DNA of 53,107 nt from Collinsella sp. (GTDB lineage Bacteria; Actinomycetota; Coriobacteriia; Coriobacteriales; Coriobacteriaceae): positions 3,137 through 56,243 of the forward strand of contig DXLY01000003.1 in NCBI GenBank assembly GCA_019414465.1, read 5' to 3'. Below are positions 1-7,740 of the stretch, piece by piece. Within the stretch, counting starts at the first letter, position 1. Every line of letters starts with the position of its first letter. A program made the translations under genes and the position numbers. Below the pieces are notes generated by a model, which was given only the letters and a program-made list of their open reading frames with translations, searched no databases and was not told the DNA's origin.

Positions 1-1046
1 AAAAACTCACGCAGCCCGCAGTAGCCCGCATCGTAATAGGCGATGTTCAGGCGCTTGCAGTTGCGATGGCAAATGCCCTCAAAGGGGCAATCGGCGCACC
101 GCGCGCAATCGCGACGCGGCTCGTTCAAAAACATGCGCATGGTCTCACAGGTCGCCATTGCCTCAAGGGAATCGACGCGAATATCGCCCACGCGGTACTC
201 ATCCAGCGCATAGAAGTCGCACGGATACACCGAACCGTCGCTTTCCACCACGAACTGCGGAGCGCAGCGGCCGAGCATACCGCACTGCGACGGAAACTGC
301 CCGAGCGCCATCTGCATGACGTTCTCGAACAGCCAGATGCTCACATAGCGCCCAGCACCGAGCTCGCGCCACCACAAGTCGAACAAGCGGCGGTAGAACG
401 AGGAGAAGGCACGCGGGTCGAGCGAGAACGTGTCCCGCTCATCGTCGAGGCCCGGCAGGCACGGGATGAACTGGATATGGGTGATCTTCTCCTGCTTGAT
501 GAAGGAGAAGACGCGCTGTGGATGCGCCGCCATCTGCGAGGTGAGGACCGAGAGTATGTTGACGTCCACGCCGCGCTCGCGCAGCAGGCGAACGCCGCTC
601 ATGACGCGCGCGTACGTAGCGGCACCGTGCGCATCGGGACGCATCGAATCGTGCAGGTCGCGATAAGCGTCAACCGAGACTCCGATGAGGAACCCGTGCT
701 CGCGGAAGAACTCGGCCCATTCCTCTTCGATCAGGTAGCCGTTGGTCTGCAACGCCCAGCTCACCCGCTGGTTCTCACGGCGCTCCTCCACCCGCGCGAC
801 GAACGAATGGAAGAAGTCAAGGCCGGCCAGGGTGGGCTCGCCGCCCTGGAAGGCGAAAGAAATGTGCGCATCACTCGCCACGGCGAGTGCACGGTCGATG
901 ATGGCACTTGCCACGTCTTCGCCCATGACGCGGGCGCTCCGCTCCTCGCGATGAGCAGCGACATCGCAGTAAAAGCAGTACCTGCACCGCATGTTGCAAG
1001 CACTCGATGCCGGTTTTATCAAAAAGCCAATATGCTTCGCGCACAT
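1..1046 (-). CDS. Anaerobic sulfatase-maturating enzyme (radical SAM/SPASM), 3' end cut by window edge
   Basis: Oxygen-independent formylglycine-generating enzyme that oxidises the active-site Cys or Ser of sulfatases. Reading the minus strand from the ATG at 1046 gives at least 348 codons without a stop, running off the left edge. The radical-SAM cluster is Cys17, Cys21 and Cys24 (CNMRCRYCFY), followed by GGEP at residues 68-71. A C-terminal SPASM region carries CDFYALD and a Cys-rich stretch (CARCADCPFEGICHRNCKR) expected to bind two auxiliary Fe-S clusters. The Asp in CDFYALD matches the proposed catalytic base of the family. An AAGGGGGG ribosome site lies about 8 bases before the start. 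The gene is about 100 bases downstream of a sulfatase with the Cys-type target motif, its likely substrate. Only the extreme C-terminus should be missing. Confidence 0.93.
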   Translation of the reverse strand, partial: MCAKHIGFLIKPASSACNMRCRYCFYCDVAAHREERSARVMGEDVASAIIDRALAVASDAHISFAFQGGEPTLAGLDFFHSFVARVEERRENQRVSWALQTNGYLIEEEWAEFFREHGFLIGVSVDAYRDLHDSMRPDAHGAATYARVMSGVRLLRERGVDVNILSVLTSQMAAHPQRVFSFIKQEKITHIQFIPCLPGLDDERDTFSLDPRAFSSFYRRLFDLWWRELGAGRYVSIWLFENVMQMALGQFPSQCGMLGRCAPQFVVESDGSVYPCDFYALDEYRVGDIRVDSLEAMATCETMRMFLNEPRRDCARCADCPFEGICHRNCKRLNIAYYDAGYCGLREF

Positions 1047-1149
1047 GGCACATACCCCCCTTCGCACAGGCTAGCCCTCACTCATCGGGCCGGAAACCAC
1101 CTCCTTACCCGAGGCGGCGCATCCGGCCCGCACAATCACCGCATGAATC

Positions 1150-2646
1150 TTAGGCCAAGCCCAGGCGCTCCTTTTGCTCGGCCGGGGACTCATGCTCCTC
1201 CAGGCCGCGCAGCAGCAGGTCAATCATGCGCTGTTCGGCGTGGTCGTCCTTGCCGGCGAGATTATTAACCTGGCCGTAGTCACTCTCAAGGTCGAACAGC
1301 ATCGTCTGCTCGACCTCGGCGAGCGGCGTGGCTCCCTCGATCTGGGCCGGCTTCTTACAGGGGATCTTGAACAGCGGGTACTTGGTGCGTTTGAAGTAGC
1401 GGCCACACTCAATCTCCTCCGGGCAGTCCGAACCCATCTTTTTGCGGATGGTGTGCGGCAGTGCGGTGTACTCGAAGCACGGCTGGTTGCCGGCGACCGG
1501 CGCGCGGAAGTAGGTGTAGCGGCCGTCGGTGACGTTGACGGTCATGGCGTGCACGCCGTACAGGGCGTAGCCACGCGTGGGCGCGTCAGCATCCGTCATG
1601 AGCGGCACGAGGGAGGTGCCGCACACATCTGCGGGAATCTCGCAGCCGTGGGCTTCAAGCACCGTGGGCATGATGTCGATTGCCTGAGTGAGCTGGCGGG
1701 CATGCTCGCCGGCGCGGGCGTTACCCGGGAAGTGCACAATGAACGGCAGATGCGCGAGCTCGTTATACAGGTGCATGTAGTTTTTGCCCATGTAGTCGCG
1801 CTCGCCCAGGAAATAGCCGTGGTCGGTGGTGACCATGACCATGGTATCGTCCAGCATCCCGCGCTCCTCGAGCTTGTCGATGAGCCTACCAAACCAGCGG
1901 TCGGTCATGGTGACGAGGGCCTTGTAGCGGCGCTGCAGGTAGTCCTCCGCGCCCTTGTTGACGTCGGTGGCGGAGACGCGCTTGTACTCAGGAATCTCGA
2001 AGTAGTCGCGGTCGAGCTCGCCAGTGCCGCCGTACATCTCCATGTACTTGTCGGGCACATCGAAGGGCTCGTGCGGGTCGAAGGTCTCAACCATAAGGAA
2101 GAAGTCGTCGGCCCCAGCATTGCCGTCGATCCAGTCGCAGGCGGACTGGAAGGTCTTGGGGCTCGGCATGTCCTCTTCGTTGGGCCAGAGCTGACGGTTC
2201 TTCTGGTACTGCTCGCGCACGCGCCCGTAGAAGGTCTCGGGCATGTTATTCGGCTCATCGATGCGGCTGACCCACGGGTCGCCCTCCTGGCCGCGGTAGT
2301 AATCCCAGGTGTTGAACTCCTGGAGGTAGCCCTCGCCACCGGTGCGTAGGTAGTGGCAGTGGTCGGTGGTGATGTGGCAGAAGTTGCCGTTCGCGCGCAG
2401 GCAGGCCGGCAGCGTCACATCGAAGGGCTCGATGGGGCCCCAGGGGCGCTCGAGGAAGTTGTAGCGACCGGTGAGGATGTCGCGGCGGGCAGGCATGCAG
2501 GGAGCCGAGCCGATCCAGTGGTTGTCGAACACGCAGGAACGCTCGGCAAAGGCATCGAGATTGGGGGTCTGGACGTCGGTTGCGGGGTTGTAGCACGACA
2601 GGACGTCGCGACGCAGAGTATCCATGAGCACGAGGACGGTTCTCAT
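1150..2646 (-). CDS. Cys-type sulfatase without signal peptide
   Basis: Predicted type I sulfatase of 498 aa that hydrolyses sulfate esters, probably on a sugar. The core begins at residue 1 with the metal-binding strand (VLVLMDTLRRD). The modification motif C-x-P-x-R is Cys50-Met-Pro-Ala-Arg54, followed by DILTGRYN; Cys50 should become formylglycine. A further metal-binding stretch is VTTDHGYFLGERD. The start was set at ATG 2646 because AAAGGA lies five bases upstream; an open frame continues upstream to 2751 but has no ribosome site or family similarity. There is no signal peptide or lipobox, so the enzyme should act in the cytoplasm. It follows a mannose-family PTS and precedes its maturase, suggesting that the PTS substrate or a derivative is sulfated. 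Exact substrate unknown. Confidence 0.92.
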   Translation of the reverse strand: MRTVLVLMDTLRRDVLSCYNPATDVQTPNLDAFAERSCVFDNHWIGSAPCMPARRDILTGRYNFLERPWGPIEPFDVTLPACLRANGNFCHITTDHCHYLRTGGEGYLQEFNTWDYYRGQEGDPWVSRIDEPNNMPETFYGRVREQYQKNRQLWPNEEDMPSPKTFQSACDWIDGNAGADDFFLMVETFDPHEPFDVPDKYMEMYGGTGELDRDYFEIPEYKRVSATDVNKGAEDYLQRRYKALVTMTDRWFGRLIDKLEERGMLDDTMVMVTTDHGYFLGERDYMGKNYMHLYNELAHLPFIVHFPGNARAGEHARQLTQAIDIMPTVLEAHGCEIPADVCGTSLVPLMTDADAPTRGYALYGVHAMTVNVTDGRYTYFRAPVAGNQPCFEYTALPHTIRKKMGSDCPEEIECGRYFKRTKYPLFKIPCKKPAQIEGATPLAEVEQTMLFDLESDYGQVNNLAGKDDHAEQRMIDLLLRGLEEHESPAEQKERLGLA

Positions 2647-2755
2647 TGGCATCCTTTCGATAGTTGGATTTGCCAGATGGCGATACGCCAAAGGCACATG
2701 GGCATAATGGAGCGCACCCCGATCGCGCACGATGGAGAGCACATGAGACAACGAG

Positions 2756-2783
2756 GCCCGCGCCCGGCATGCGGGGCGCGGGC
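2756..2783 (-). terminator. GC-rich hairpin between PTS IID and sulfatase
   Basis: A perfect 10-bp stem (2756-2765 with 2774-2783) closes an 8-base loop 33 bases after the IID stop. No U-run follows on the minus strand. It is therefore better read as a partial terminator or RNA-stability hairpin that lowers expression of the sulfatase and maturase relative to the PTS. Confidence 0.5.
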
Positions 2784-2815
2784 ATCAAACGATTTGCCTT
2801 TTGATAAGCTCGCGA

Positions 2816-3646
2816 TTAGGCGAAGATCTTGAACGCCGGGAAGTAGAAACCGATAGCGGCGAACACAAGGGAGAACACAATCAGACCGATGATGATCTGG
2901 GCGGAGTTCTTGCCCTGGCCCTTCTTGAGCAGGCGATAGCAGATGAAAGTCAGAACGACAGGCAGCAGGAAGGGCAACACCTTATCGAGCTGGTCCTGGA
3001 GCACCAGCGGGTCACCCTCACCGAAGGCGAACTGCACGGCAAGCTTGAGCTTAACGGTCGTGGCGATCAGGCCGCCGGTGACCATGACGCCCAGCACGTT
3101 GGCGAGGTTGCCCAGACGGTCGAAGACCTGGACGCCCGCCTTCTCGACGAGCTCCATGCCCATCTCGTAACCCTTGTGCAGGCCGAAGTACTTCAGCGGC
3201 CAGTACAGCAGGTTGATGAGCAAGAACATCACGAGCGGACCCACAATGGAGCCGTTGTCGACGCACATAGATGCGCCGATGGAGCCGGCGATCGGGAACC
3301 AGGTGAGGTTCAGCAGGGAGTCACCAAGGCCGGCGAAGGGACCCATGAGGGAGGTCTTGATGCCGACGACGGTGTCCTTCTGATCCTCATCCGTGGTCTC
3401 CTCCAGGGCGGCGGTGATGCCAAGGATGAAGGGGATCGCGAGCGGGTGGGTGTTGAAGTACTCGAGGTGGCGCTTCATGGCGTTAACGCGCTCCTCCTTG
3501 GGGGCGTCCTTGTAGAGCTCCTCGAGGACAGGGGCAAAGCAGTAGGTCAGGGACAGCGACTGCATGCGCTCGTAGTTGTGCGCGAATTGGCAACCCTGGG
3601 TGCGCAGCAGGACCTTGTTCAGGGTGGAGTTGGAGATCTTACCCAT
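2816..3646 (-). CDS. PTS system mannose/fructose/sorbose family IID component
   Basis: Integral membrane subunit of a mannose-family permease, 276 aa, the usual IID length. The N-terminal half has the typical ACYCF-like stretch here read as LTYCFAPVLEELYKD, followed by a segment rich in Gly and Pro (GPFAGLGDSLLN) that is characteristic of IID. Hydrophobic segments cluster in the last 150 residues. The start ATG overlaps the IIC stop codon (TAATG), indicating translational coupling. IID and IIC form the channel through which the sugar is moved while IIB transfers phosphate. The neighbouring sulfatase hints at an amino-sugar or sulfated-sugar substrate, but the protein itself does not show specificity. 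Confidence 0.95.
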   Translation of the reverse strand: MGKISNSTLNKVLLRTQGCQFAHNYERMQSLSLTYCFAPVLEELYKDAPKEERVNAMKRHLEYFNTHPLAIPFILGITAALEETTDEDQKDTVVGIKTSLMGPFAGLGDSLLNLTWFPIAGSIGASMCVDNGSIVGPLVMFLLINLLYWPLKYFGLHKGYEMGMELVEKAGVQVFDRLGNLANVLGVMVTGGLIATTVKLKLAVQFAFGEGDPLVLQDQLDKVLPFLLPVVLTFICYRLLKKGQGKNSAQIIIGLIVFSLVFAAIGFYFPAFKIFA

Positions 3647-4455
3647 TAGAGATCGTACTCCTCGTCATCATCGGAGCCGGCGGCAGAGGCGGCGGCAGGG
3701 GCGGGTTGATTCTTCTGGCCCTCGGTAATGACGTCCCACACGCCGGCGGCGGCGCAAGCGGCGAGCGCGATGCCCACGGTCGGGACGTTGAGGAAGGCGG
3801 CCATGATAAAGCCGAGCAGCAGGAAGATCCACATGTTCTTCTTCATCATCATGGTGAGGAGCATGGCCAGACCGACGGCGGGCATCATGCCACCGGCGGT
3901 GGAGAAGCCGGTGAGGACCCACGGAACCTGGTTCTGCAGGAAGGCCATGATGTCCTCGATCACGAAGGAGCCGATGCCCGTGGCGATGAAGACGGGAACG
4001 GCGCGGGTCAGGAAGAAGCACAGGGCGCCGGTCCAGAAGAACTTGTTGACGGCGTTGAACTTACCGGACTCGATGGCCTTGTCGGCACCGTGGACAAGCG
4101 AGACGTTAGTGGTCATGACCAAGATGTTCAGCTGCTGAACCAAGGTGGCGGTGGGGATGCCGATGGCGACTGCCAGGGCGATGGCGCTGGCGGTGTCGGT
4201 GGAACCCATGATGCCCAGGGCGGCACCGACGATGGTGCCGGAGATGACATCCGGCGGAACATAAGCGCCGATGTTGTTGACGCCGAGCCACATGAGCTCC
4301 ATGGTCGCGCCGATCATGATGGCGGTCGTCATGTCACCGAGGATGATGCCGACGCCGACGGATGCCAGCAGGGGCTTGCGGAAGCCCAGGTGGGGACCGA
4401 ACTGGTCCCAAGTGCACAGACCCGCCCAGATGGCGAGCAGAAGTGCCTGAAGCAT
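3646..4455 (-). CDS. PTS system mannose/fructose/sorbose family IIC component
   Basis: Membrane subunit of the same permease, 269 aa. It begins MLQALLLAIWAGLCTWDQ and contains typical IIC signatures such as GDMTTAIMIGATMELMWLG and VPPDVISGTIVG in successive membrane segments. Start at ATG 4455, with GGAGAGG just upstream; the open frame extends to 4500 without a ribosome site. The last 25 residues are a low-complexity Ala/Pro stretch ending in an acidic tail (GSDDDEEYDL), outside the membrane fold. The IIA gene of this operon ends in a similar acidic tail (EADEDDLDL). Confidence 0.95.
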   Translation of the reverse strand: MLQALLLAIWAGLCTWDQFGPHLGFRKPLLASVGVGIILGDMTTAIMIGATMELMWLGVNNIGAYVPPDVISGTIVGAALGIMGSTDTASAIALAVAIGIPTATLVQQLNILVMTTNVSLVHGADKAIESGKFNAVNKFFWTGALCFFLTRAVPVFIATGIGSFVIEDIMAFLQNQVPWVLTGFSTAGGMMPAVGLAMLLTMMMKKNMWIFLLLGFIMAAFLNVPTVGIALAACAAAGVWDVITEGQKNQPAPAAASAAGSDDDEEYDL

Positions 4456-4535
4456 AAGCCTCTCCTTCCCTATTCGCCCATCGTTCCCTCCGATGGGCAC
4501 GCCCCGGGTTCACATGCCCGGAGATGGTTACTTAC

Positions 4536-5012
4536 TTAGTAGTTCTTGAGGAGCTCGGACACGGGCTCCTTGGAATCGCGCGTGGTGGTCTGCATCCAGC
4601 AGTCGACGCCGAGGCCAATGAGCTCCTCGAAGGCGGCCTTTTCCTCGGCGGTGACGGACATGTTCTTGTGCAGGCGATGACGCTGCTCGTTGAAGCGCAT
4701 GCCGGAGACGTTCAGGTAGTCGAACGGCAAGCCGTTCTCGTGCAGCTTGAGGGCGTCGATGGGGTTGGTGAAGAGCACCATCGTGGCCTTCTTGAGCTCG
4801 GTCTTCTTGAGGACCTCAATGAACTTCTCGACACCGAAGACGGAGACCTTGATGTCGGGGGCGGCGAGGCCGGCGACGGACTTCTGGACGGGGTCGTTGG
4901 CGACCTTATCCGAGACAATGATTGCCGATTCGATGCCGAAGTCGGGAATCCAAGTGGTGGCGACCTGACCGTGGATCAGGCGGTCATCGATGTCGACGAG
5001 TTTGAGTGCCAT
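4536..5012 (-). CDS. PTS system mannose/fructose/sorbose family IIB component
   Basis: Cytoplasmic phosphotransfer subunit, 158 aa. The phosphorylated histidine is His14 in the signature DIDDRLIHGQVATTW. It accepts phosphate from IIA His and passes it to the sugar entering through IIC/IID. AAGGAG lies upstream of the ATG at 5012. It is encoded separately from IIA, unlike E. coli ManX where the two are fused by a linker. A gap of 117 bases separates it from IIA and holds no gene. Confidence 0.95.
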   Translation of the reverse strand: MALKLVDIDDRLIHGQVATTWIPDFGIESAIIVSDKVANDPVQKSVAGLAAPDIKVSVFGVEKFIEVLKKTELKKATMVLFTNPIDALKLHENGLPFDYLNVSGMRFNEQRHRLHKNMSVTAEEKAAFEELIGLGVDCWMQTTTRDSKEPVSELLKNY

Positions 5013-5129
5013 GATGTTCTCCTTTTCGTTTGCACGTTCCTTCAGTACCGTTTACGAATGCTCTGCTCGATCGAGGCGCCCACTCGGGGGATACGGGTGA
5101 GCGCCACTCGAATCGACGGGCTAACGAGC

Positions 5130-5570
5130 CTAGAGGTCCAAATCGTCCTCGTCTGCCTCCACGGCCGGAGCGGGAGCCTTGATCTCCTGCTGGGCCCCGG
5201 CGTGAGCGGCAGTGAGCTGGGCACGGACCGCGTCGGCGGAATCGAGGCCATCGCGGGTGAGCAGGAGCTCGACCGCAACGGGCATGGACAGGCCAGTGTA
5301 GGCAACCATGTTCATGCCGTTGAGCAGGCAGCGGGTAGTCACGTTGAATGGGGTGCCGCCGTAGATGTCGCATAGGGTGACGACGAGTTCGCACTCGGCG
5401 CTGAGGGTCTCGTAAGCCTCGCGCATCTCGGACTCGAAAGACTCCAGGCTCTTCTCGGCGGTGAGACCAAGAGCGATGACATCAGGCTGCTTGCCCGCAA
5501 TCATCTCGACGGCGCCGAGGGCGGCCTGAGCGAACTCTCCGTGACTTGCAAGGATGACACCGATACGCAT
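5130..5570 (-). CDS. PTS system mannose/fructose/sorbose family IIA component
   Basis: First gene of the minus-strand PTS-sulfatase operon, 146 aa. It starts MRIGVILASHGEFAQA, where His10 is the residue phosphorylated by HPr. The start was placed at ATG 5570 because AAAGGA sits six bases upstream; an in-frame ATG at 5585 has no ribosome site. The C-terminus is an Ala/Pro linker and acidic tail (AVEADEDDLDL) resembling the linker that joins IIA to IIB in ManX-type fusions, which suggests the two were once joined or dock through it. Expression probably depends on one or both divergent DeoR regulators. Confidence 0.94.
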   Translation of the reverse strand: MRIGVILASHGEFAQAALGAVEMIAGKQPDVIALGLTAEKSLESFESEMREAYETLSAECELVVTLCDIYGGTPFNVTTRCLLNGMNMVAYTGLSMPVAVELLLTRDGLDSADAVRAQLTAAHAGAQQEIKAPAPAVEADEDDLDL

Positions 5571-5600
5571 CTTCTGTCCTTTCATACTTATTAATTCTCT

Positions 5601-5649
5601 TCGTTCTGTTCGTTCTGTTCGTTCTGTTCGTTCTGTTCGTTCTGTTCGT
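5601..5649. repeat. 9-bp tandem repeat (five copies) in the PTS operon leader
   Basis: The unit TCGTTCTGT (plus strand) is repeated five times without error at 5601-5645, with a partial sixth copy TCGT to 5649. It lies 31 bases upstream of the PTS IIA start, in a stretch that does not code: the in-frame reading has a stop at 5667-5669 and no start codon. The minus-strand unit contains GAACGA, similar to half sites seen nearer the DeoR gene. It may be a repressor-binding array or a slippage-prone tract that varies the leader. Confidence 0.9.
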
Positions 5650-5764
5650 CTATATTTGTTTATTGGTCAAGAGATGATTTTTGGAATGAGCTCTATTTAC
5701 CTCCTATTTGATGGTTTTTTCCGTGAGCGTTATGTTTTGACCGGTGAAAGGTAATGTGCCTTCG

Positions 5765-5822
5765 TGAACGGTTTGCGTTTATTTATGTTGTTCGTTTACA
5801 TTGAAATAAGAACAAACGCTCG
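5765..5822. promoter_or_regulatory. Putative DeoR-family operator region between divergent transcripts
   Basis: This AT-rich stretch has repeated GTTT/GTTC words: GGTTTGCGTTTATTTATG on the plus strand and GCGTTTGTTCTTATTTC on the minus strand, arranged around the probable start of the DeoR gene. Spaced TTTG/GTTC repeats are typical of DeoR/LacR-type operators. A weak plus-strand promoter (TTGCGT, 17 bases, TTACAT) overlaps it. Assignment is by pattern only. Confidence 0.4.
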
Positions 5823-5840
5823 ATGAGGGAGTCGGCACTC

Positions 5841-6605
5841 ATGAAATCCGAACGCCAGCAGGCCATTCTCGACTTGCTCGATCAACATCATTCGGTATCG
5901 GTAAACGAGATATCTAATACCCTATCTGTTTCGGATATGACCATCAGGCGTGACCTGGCCGAGCTTGCCGACAAGGGCCTTCTTGTGCGCGTACGCGGAG
6001 GGGCTCAGCTTCCACACTCCGCCCACGGAACAGCCCTTTCACGTTTGACCCCGCATGAGGAGAAACGTCGTTTTCAAGTTGATCAGAAACGTGCCGCTGC
6101 TATAGCCGCCGCCCAAACCGTCTCAGCCGGCGATACGATCTTTCTCGGTGGAGGCTCCACTCTCGAGCTCATGTGTTCGTATTTGCCCCAGGAGGACATA
6201 CGCGTCGTCACCAACAGTCTTCCCGTGCTGAACCTGCTAGCCGACAATCCACATATAGATCTATTCTTTGTTGGTGGCATGATGCGTCACGACACGCGAG
6301 TTTTCACCATGCCATACAACGGCCGCGGCCCCTACGGTCTATCCGCTCCCAAGGCCTACGTCTCGGCAACCGGTATTTTTGGAAACGAGGTCTTTGGCTC
6401 TCGTCCCGATGCAGCCATGGTCCTCTCAGACGCTCTTTCTCGAGCTCAGGAGCGTTATCTTGTTGTAGATGCTGAAAAAGTCGGAAGGCGCGACTTCTGC
6501 CTTTTCACCACACTGGAGGATATGACCGCGGCATTCATTAACGAGGACGCAGACCCCCGGACCATCGAGGCCCTCCGCGCCTATACCTCCGTCATTACCG
6601 CATAA
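5841..6605 (+). CDS. DeoR/GlpR-family transcriptional regulator (first of two)
   Basis: Repressor-type sugar regulator of 254 aa. An N-terminal DeoR winged helix covers residues 1-57 (MKSERQQAILDLLDQH, then SVSDMTIRRDLAELADKG). A C-terminal sugar-phosphate sensor domain contains the GGGSTLE and TNSLPVLN motifs. Start chosen at ATG 5841, which has GAGGGA ten bases upstream and gives the standard DeoR N-terminus; an in-frame ATG at 5823 lacks a ribosome site. It is divergent from the mannose-family PTS operon and probably controls it in response to a phosphorylated sugar intermediate. Confidence 0.93.
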   Translation: MKSERQQAILDLLDQHHSVSVNEISNTLSVSDMTIRRDLAELADKGLLVRVRGGAQLPHSAHGTALSRLTPHEEKRRFQVDQKRAAAIAAAQTVSAGDTIFLGGGSTLELMCSYLPQEDIRVVTNSLPVLNLLADNPHIDLFFVGGMMRHDTRVFTMPYNGRGPYGLSAPKAYVSATGIFGNEVFGSRPDAAMVLSDALSRAQERYLVVDAEKVGRRDFCLFTTLEDMTAAFINEDADPRTIEALRAYTSVITA

Positions 6606-6620
6606 TCCAATTGGCAAGCC

Positions 6621-7382
6621 ATGCTTAAACCCGAACGTCACGAACAATTACTTGAGCTGTGCGCTCAGCGCGGAATGGTCACTGTTGCCCAAGCCGCAAC
6701 AATCTTTGGTATATCTGAAATGACCGCTCGAAGAGACTTCGATGAGCTCTCGCGACGCGCTGGCGTCATCCGCGAGTACGGTGGCATCCGACTTTCAAGC
6801 GGCTCCCCCATTGCCGAAGAGGTCCCGTTTTTTGAAAAGCTCTCAATCCGCTCCCCTGAAAAAGAGCATATCGCACGCACCGCTGTCAACCTCATCAGAG
6901 AGCGCGACACCATCTTCCTCGGACCCGGTTCGACTTGCGCTCTCATCGCCCGTGCGCTGCCGCGCATGCGGCTGCGCGTCATCACAAACAGCATCATCGT
7001 GCTGAACATGCTCCAGACGCGTAACGATGTGGAGATCTGGGCCCTGGGAGGACAGTATCGCAAACGATCGGGTTCTTTCGTCGGGCCCATCGCCGAAGAT
7101 GCTCTCGCCCCGCTCGGTATCGACACTTGCTTTATCGGCACCAACGGCGTACTCGCCCAATCCATCTCCTGTTCTAACCTTGAGGAAGGACGCTTACAGG
7201 CGCTCGCTTGCGATCGCGCCGCCAAGCGTTACCTTGTCTGCGATTCAAGCAAGATCGGACAGATGGACTTCTTCGGCTTCTTCAATCTCGATCAAATGGA
7301 CGCACTCATCACCGATGCAAATGTCAACGACAAACAGCGTTCCATGGTTCTCGAATCAACTCGCATCATCGTCGCAGAATAG
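6621..7382 (+). CDS. DeoR/GlpR-family transcriptional regulator (second of two)
   Basis: Second DeoR-family protein, 253 aa, 15 bases after the first and surely co-transcribed with it. The helix-turn-helix (AATIFGISEMTARRDFDEL) is followed by a sensor domain with GPGSTCALIARALP and TNSIIVLNML. It differs widely from its neighbour, so it is not a recent duplication. Two adjacent DeoR genes suggest either a heteromeric regulator or two sugar signals. One of them may be orphaned by the loss of the agaS/nagA genes whose remnant lies just downstream. Confidence 0.92.
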   Translation: MLKPERHEQLLELCAQRGMVTVAQAATIFGISEMTARRDFDELSRRAGVIREYGGIRLSSGSPIAEEVPFFEKLSIRSPEKEHIARTAVNLIRERDTIFLGPGSTCALIARALPRMRLRVITNSIIVLNMLQTRNDVEIWALGGQYRKRSGSFVGPIAEDALAPLGIDTCFIGTNGVLAQSISCSNLEEGRLQALACDRAAKRYLVCDSSKIGQMDFFGFFNLDQMDALITDANVNDKQRSMVLESTRIIVAE

Positions 7383-7414
7383 GCCTGTTTTGATTTAGCT
7401 GGACACCACAGCAA

Positions 7415-7447
7415 AGACCCCGATTCGATAAAGCCGAATCGGGGTCT
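7415..7447. terminator. Bidirectional terminator hairpin
   Basis: A perfect 13-bp stem (7415-7427 with 7435-7447) with a 7-base loop sits between the convergent DeoR gene (plus) and the remnant gene (minus). Modest T-rich sequence follows on the plus side. It probably stops transcription from both directions. Confidence 0.8.
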
Positions 7448-7481
7448 CATTATTCGCATCAAATCGCAAATAGGTCAGCAG

Positions 7482-7709
7482 CTACTTCTCAGTGTAGACG
7501 CTCTCGCCACCGAGATAGGTCTCGACGAGGGATAGGTCGGGGTTGAGGACGACAACCTCACCCACGTAATCGGAGGTGCCGGCACCGGTGAGCACCACAT
7601 TGAGGCGACCGTCGCCCATGGCGCGGGCGTCGGCCAGGAACGCCTCGACGGCCTCAAGGTTATCCTTGTAGATGTTCAGCGTGTCAAGCCAAAGCTCGGG
7701 AGACGACAC
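7482..7709 (-). pseudogene. Chimeric remnant: AgaS-like N-terminal part joined to NagA/AgaA-like C-terminus
   Basis: A 75-codon frame (GTG at 7709) reads SPELWLDTLNIYKDN, then NVVLTGAGTSDYVGE. This matches the start of AgaS-type sugar isomerase/deaminases, including the SIS phosphosugar loop GAGTS. After about 50 residues it changes to VVVLNPDLSLVETYLGGES and VYTEK, the typical last strand of N-acetylglucosamine/galactosamine-6-phosphate deacetylases. Neither enzyme is complete: the SIS domain, the entire deacetylase catalytic barrel and the usual AgaS N-terminus are missing, and a stop codon lies five codons before the GTG. The simplest reading is an internal deletion that fused two neighbouring genes of an amino-sugar operon. 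Family assignments are by eye. Confidence 0.72.
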
Positions 7710-7740
7710 GTTGATGCCTGCTTAACTCTGCTCGCTCAGG

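Noticed and set aside
5571..5669. An N-terminal Thr-Glu-Arg repeat extension of PTS IIA encoded by the 9-bp repeats
   Set aside because: The frame is open through the repeats but has a stop at 5667-5669 and no ATG, GTG or TTG start. The ribosome site lies just before ATG 5570.
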